Shown: positions 58,901 through 64,000 of the stretch, in pieces | Position numbering within the stretch: position 1 is the first letter of the stretch | Layout: the number at the start of each line of letters is the position of its first letter | NCBI RefSeq assembly: GCF_027580225.2 | Contig: NC_073348.2 | Span: 30,756,001-30,820,000, forward strand | Origin: Misgurnus anguillicaudatus | Lineage: Eukaryota; Chordata; Actinopteri; Cypriniformes; Cobitidae | Direction of reading: 5' to 3' | DNA length: 64,000 bases | Position numbers and translations under genes: made by a program | The notes under the pieces: model-generated | Databases searched by the model: none | What the model was told of the DNA's origin: nothing | Seen by the model: the letters and a program-made list of their open reading frames with translations, nothing else

Positions 58901-60941
58901 CCCCTACTACCCCTGACCACCTTCAGCATTTACACACACTGGGGTAACTGCACTCTTAAAGGGCCAGTGACTTGATTTCACACAATCTTATTCAGCTCCT
59001 CGCATGTTTAGGAATTACATTTTGAGGTGTTTGCTTTCTGTGCATGATCATTTCTATGAGAATGACATGACAATTTTTTAACTATATAATATATAATAAG
59101 TTTAAAAAATATTCATTTGCATGGAGCTTGTATGTCAGGCTCTAAAAAACAACAAAAACTGTACCTTAAATCACAAAAAGTATCACAAAAGTCATCCATA
59201 CACTTCTGCGCTATATATACATACATCCACTCATACAGACAGATGGAGCGATGGACAGAAAGACAGACAAACACAGACCTGATAGATAAACAAGCAGATA
59301 GATAGATAAATCATCACAAAAAGAAATGTCATTGTTTTAACAGTGAATGACTGGATGAGAAGTGAAAAGCAATATTAGAGGTATAGAAGTGTGGTATGAG
59401 GATCAGACAATGAGGCATGACAGAAAAGACCCTCTGACTGCAGCAGGTAATGATGGCAGATGATGTCTGTGAATTCAGCTCTGACAAATAACAGCAACCA
59501 ATCAGTAAACAGAAAAAAGGCCTGTTTGGTATTCACTGCACTTCACTCGTTGCATTCCTGGCACTTCCCCAGCTATAATGACGATGTATTTGTTGAAATA
59601 TTAACCAACAAATTGCATTTTATGTTAATTTCAAGATGAAAGGCTCTACACGCAAGTTGCCATTAATTTGGGAGACATATTTATCTTAATTCTCTTAATG
59701 TGATATCTTCCATTATGTTCACACTGGTGTACACGAGGAGCTTCTGGAAGGACTACCCTTGATATTGTCCTCATGTATGATGCATGAGCAAGTTTAACTT
59801 AATTGCAAAAACTGATTAATTGAGCTTCGGCGTGTAATTGAATAAAACATGATTCCGTTTTTCCCTAAATACATTTCATCTCTCTTATGACTGATGCAGC
59901 ATGCTCCCACTACCATAAAACATCAGCTGGAACTGTCAGGGCAAGTGTGCAGTCTATGAATTTTGCTGAATAATCACATTAGAGTGAGAGTTATGGCGAC
60001 ATCATATCATCACGTCTTAATGATGCCATTAAGCATTGGTCGCAAGAGTATGGTAGAAGCGGGAGTTCGGAGAACATCGCTGGAGATGACAAATTACCGT
60101 TGAATTGGTAAAAGCTAACAATGAGTCGATCTACAGTACGACTGTGAAAACGTTCTGCAGTCATGTTATAAAACAGCTTGTTTGCTCATACCATAATTTA
60201 AAAAAAACCTTATTTTTTCAGTTTTTTTGATTGATTCTATAATTCCTCAAAAGAAGATAAATTACAATGAAAAGGATGTCACAATGCCTCAATCTACTAA
60301 TTTCCACAGCCAACTGACAGAAATTATCAAATACAACCAATCCAGAGCATTTATCAATAGAAATTAACTTGACCTTTCAAATAAGGTGACCGCAAAACCG
60401 ATTTGAACATTTCTCCATTAAGGCAGGCTAAGGTAAAAATTGCACCTCGGTGGCAACATATCAGACATCATACGAGTGTTCAGCAATCGACAGTGACAGA
60501 GGAAAACGCTTTGAAAATCCTATAGCACTATACGCAATTAGCCCATCCACCATACAGCCGCTTGAGTCCGTGCCAGCTGAACGTGATTTATTACCCTGAT
60601 CAACCACACAACCAACACCTGACAATACTGAACTGGGGCCAAACCATCTGACACTGTGCATTTAAAGCTTAACACATCCCAACCAACCAATGTGATACAT
60701 ATTCAAATTTTTGAAGCCAACACAGAGAAATAATAATAATAAAACATGTTTCCTAAAATATAAAAATCCATGATTTTCAAACTTTTTTGCTCCATAAGGT
60801 TAAAACCCCCTTCATCAACATCAAATTAGAAATGTGTTCTGTTGTTGGAGCTGATGCGCTTTCGGTGACCCGAGTTCAAAATTTTGGCTTAATGTCCTTT
60901 GCCGATCCCCTTCACCCTTGCACACTGTTTGTTAAATAAGG

Positions 60942-61392
60942 GCTGTGTCCGAAAACTCTAAATTGCTGCCTTCTGAGGCAGCTTTCCAAGGCAGCAAGGC
61001 ATCAAGGCATGTCCGAATTCAATGTTTGGTTTACTTCCTCTCTCCTGAGATACCTATGCGTGGACGTACATTAAGAATGTGATTGGTCGAGTCCGGTCGA
61101 GTTCGAAAAAATAAAATGGCGGCCAAGGACGCGACTGGACCACCAATGTAGTGTAAATAAAGGTATATTTTCACTTTTTACACCTTTTAATTGCATTTCT
61201 AGCGATAAATTAGTATTGTAGTTTTCAAATATGTGATTAGTTATCACAAAGGCGCTCTCTGTTTAAATTTCAAACACGCTGCCTTAGAAGTGTGTCCGAA
61301 AGTCTTTCTCTGAGCAACCTTCATGCCTCCGAAGTCATTTCCTCATGAGGCAGCGAGGCAACGAGTCACTGCCTTGAGTTTTCGGACGCAGC
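60942..61392. mobile_element. TIR transposon with GGCTGTGTCCGAAAACTC ends
   Basis: The left end ggctgtgtccgaaaactc and the right end gagttttcggacgcagc are inverse. Subterminal gcagcaaggcatcaaggca matches gaggcagcgaggcaacg inverted. About 450 bp and non-coding, although it carries aaaatggcggcc in its middle. Confidence 0.8.
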
Positions 61393-61441
61393 AAAGGACA
61401 AGAATTGTCATCACAAAAAAAAAAAATGTGTCGAGTTAACC

Positions 61442-61971
61442 TTAAAGGGGCCATGGCACAAGACTTTTTTAAGATGTAAAAAAATCTTTGGTGTCCTCAG
61501 AGCACATATGTTAAGTTTTGGCTCAAAATACCATATAAATAATTTATTATAGCATGTTAAATTGCCACGTTGTAGGTGTGTGCAAAAATGTGCCGTTTTG
61601 GGTGTGTCCTTTAAAATGCAAATGAGCGGATGAAGTGCAAACAGTGATCACAATGATGGTGGTTTGTTGCAATTGAAACTCAATTGTGCTGTGAATTATT
61701 TTCTCTCTCTCTCTCTCTTTTTCTCTGCATTAAATGGCAGTGCTGTGATTGGATAGTGCAGATTAAGGGGCGGTTATTATAATAAGAGCTCCTTATGACA
61801 TCATAAGGAGAGCCAAATTCCAAAATCTATTTTTTCATGTGCTTGTAGAGAATGGTTTACCAAAACTAAGTTACTGGGTTGATCTTTTCATATTTTCTAG
61901 GTTGATAGAAGCACTCAATCATAGCACTTAAAGATGGAAAAAGTCAGATTTTCATGCCATGGCCCCTTTAA
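61442..61971. mobile_element. TTAAAGGGG-ended TIR transposon, copy 2
   Basis: The ends ttaaaggggccatggcac and atgccatggcccctttaa are near-perfect inverses of 18 bp. The interior carries a (CT)n run near 61705. Same family as 50412-50839 but inserted in the opposite orientation. Confidence 0.87.
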
Positions 61972-62147
61972 AATTAATAGCATTATTAAAATCACATTTA
62001 TACAACCCAACTGAAATCTAAACAAAGTGTCATCTACCAAAAATGTGCAACTTGCACACTTAATTAGTTTTCCTTTTCTGTAAAAAATCTGATTTGAATT
62101 TATATATGAATAATCAAAATTAATTTTTAGCAGTTCTGATGGCCTAA

Positions 62148-62283
62148 AAAATCCTGGCAGACACTTTTATCCAAAGCGACTTGCAGTGCATTTATACTAT
62201 AAATGTTTTTTTAATCAGTATATGTGGCAATGAAACCCTGACCTATGTGTTGACAATGCAATGCTCTACCAATTGAGCTACAG
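62148..62283 (-). mobile_element. tRNA-derived SINE, reverse orientation
   Basis: The plus strand shows the inverse tail (ggcagacacttttatccaaa) and, at the far end, gctctaccaattgagct, the inverse of an A box. Complete but diverged B box near 62238 (gaaaccctgac). Confidence 0.7.
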
Positions 62284-64000
62284 AAAAACTAATGAATGCA
62301 AAACACTGGAACAGCTAAAAATACATTCATCAGTAGACAAGCGTTGATCATTTATGTCACATTGTGACATTAACAGGCACCATAACACAGAGACACACAA
62401 ACAACCATCCAACATGTTTCATACATGTGCCCAACGGTACATCTGGTCTGGCCAAAATCCCTATAGCAAAATATTGACTGCCCATCATGCTGTGATCGCC
62501 ATGGAGACGGACACGACGCTGAGGCCAAATGACATTTAATGTGAAAAGCAATACACTGAGTCCTTATGTAATAGAAAAGGATCCAACTCCCCCGCACGCC
62601 CAAAGCCAAGAGTGTTGCATGCGACAGTTGTACAAGAGGGAATATCGCCAAAAACCATGGACCGAAGTAAATTGTAAATGCTCGGCACGCACAAAAGCCT
62701 AAAAAGAAACAAAAGACCTGCCGAGAATGTGTTTATTTGTCGTCTTTTGAACGCGGACCAATTTGCTTGATTATACACAAAAACAATCACAGTGGCCTGA
62801 CCGCAAAACAGCATTATGGTCGAATCAGACCTCAGTGACACCTACAGTGATTTCTGAGATGTTTTGCAACAATTTGGCAAGAGAAATATGATTTGTGCTT
62901 TGTGTCGAATGCATAAAAAGGAGCGACACGTGTCATGCTCTGTTGCTTTAAACTGCACGGCTCATATAGATTATAGATTAATTGATTTAAAAGGTGCGGC
63001 TGGAAAATGACAATATATCTTATCGATCTGCCTCAAAATGAGATTGGCTGCTGCTAATCATCCCGCGGGAGACCGGCACACATTTAGACGCCCAATTTCC
63101 TGTTGCTCTCCGATGCATTAATATTCCACTTTCTCTACCTATCTGTCTGTCACTCTCTCTCTCTCTCTCTCTCTTTGTCTTTAAGCCCCTCTGTTCGAGG
63201 CCCCCTTAATTGTGGCTCTGTGAAGCGAGAAGGTCCCTCTGTTCTCCTCTACTATCCTGAAAAGGAGTAAAATTGGTGTGTATCAGACGACTGAACCCCT
63301 TCTGTTTCCATCATATGCAAAGTGCAACGAGAAAGTCTGACATTAACCCCTTGTATGTTAGAAGGCCCGGCTTTCAAAGAGACAACTGGTTTCAAGAGCT
63401 AATTGTATAATACGACCACATTCACTCTTGGCACGAAAACCTTGTAAGGTCGCCTCGCGCGCACGCTTCTTTCGAAGATGGTTGCTAATTGGCCGGCTTT
63501 GAAGAACTGCTCTCGAAGGTGATGCTAGACAGTTCCAGCTTTCCCCATTAGTAATTGTTGTTCAAGCTCAGAAAGCTTTGCTGGTTTCTTCACTCTCTAT
63601 TGTTAGTCTTGAAGAAGACCTGTGCAGGTTGGTTGGTAATTTACTCCCGAAATTGTACCAGGGGCTTGCTAATGATATGTTTGGCGTTCTGCTTTTCCCT
63701 TCAACTTGGGTTGGAAAATTGGAGCGCCCATCATTTTGTTTCCCTGGAGATGAAATGACTCTTCCAATTCCCACTGTCTGCAGTCGGATCCGGGAGGGAG
63801 GTGACAGCAATTACGGTCCTCTTCGGCCGGCAGCGCTGGGGAAATTCGCTCTGACACGCAGTCTTTGGCTATTCCAGACCAGACTGGTCTAGTTTGACAC
63901 CGGCTATCTCATCAGAATAGCCATTTCCCTCTATCCGGCTGTCTCGGTATAACACGTCTCGCTTTGAGTTTAAATGAGCTGTTTGCATGCCTACATGCAT

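Larger units (their letters stand above)
58901..64000. other. upstream flank of robo3, no gene recognised
   Basis: Upstream of the promoter zone there are two TIR transposons (60942-61392, 61442-61971) and a reverse SINE (62148-62283), plus short (TC)n runs near 61705 and 63150. 63000-63130 and 63440-63900 are less AT-rich and may be regulatory. No exon with convincing homology or splice signals is visible. Confidence 0.5.

Noticed and set aside
63555..63892. Overlapping open frames on both strands at the right edge
   Set aside because: No recognisable protein family, no splice sites placed consistently, and frames on both strands are equally open.

Overview
The window is vertebrate nuclear DNA, most likely from a cypriniform (carp/zebrafish-like) fish. 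It is AT-rich and gene-sparse, and it is filled with non-autonomous DNA transposons that have long inverted ends and cyprinid-type sequences such as 'ttaaagggatagttcac', together with tRNA-derived SINE copies. I recognise one protein-coding gene: a 5'-terminal part of a Roundabout axon-guidance receptor, read entirely from the minus strand (right to left). Residues in Ig3, Ig4 and Ig5 point to the Robo3 paralogue. Nine coding exons can be placed to the base. They join without any frame break into 1,440 nt (480 residues): a signal peptide, Ig1 to Ig4, and the first part of Ig5. The rest of the receptor (end of Ig5, three FN3 domains, transmembrane segment, cytoplasmic CC motifs) must lie to the left of position 1.

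Layout from right to left: 58,373-64,000 holds the 5'UTR/promoter zone (58.4-58.9 kb) and upstream DNA with two transposons and a SINE. Exon 1 (signal peptide) is at 58.3 kb. Intron 1 is 17.5 kb. Exon 2 (all of Ig1, the Slit-binding domain) is at 40.4-40.8 kb. Intron 2 is 20.3 kb. Exons 3-6 (Ig2 and Ig3) cluster at 17.8-20.2 kb. Intron 6 is 11.3 kb. Exon 7 (Ig4a) is at 6.4 kb, exon 8 (Ig4b) at 2.5 kb and exon 9 (Ig5a) at 0.6-0.8 kb. About 97% of the window is intron or flank, much of it transposon-derived.

The most interesting signal is a probable 12-nt microexon at 15,508-15,519 (minus strand) inside intron 6. It has a long polypyrimidine tract, an AG acceptor and a near-perfect GTAAGT donor. 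It keeps the frame, adds four residues exactly in the Ig3-Ig4 linker, and is flanked by YCAY (Nova-type) motifs and a double TGCATG (Rbfox-type) motif. Mammalian Robo1 and Robo2 are known to carry a regulated microexon at this same place, so this looks like the Robo3 counterpart in a fish.

Other notable structures are three hAT-type elements with exact 8-bp target duplications (one with a BED-finger transposase remnant, one inserted into a SINE and itself invaded), several families of long-arm foldback transposons, a three-copy nested element with 6-bp duplications, a local duplication around pentanucleotide satellites, and a perfect 21-bp hairpin at 55.6 kb.
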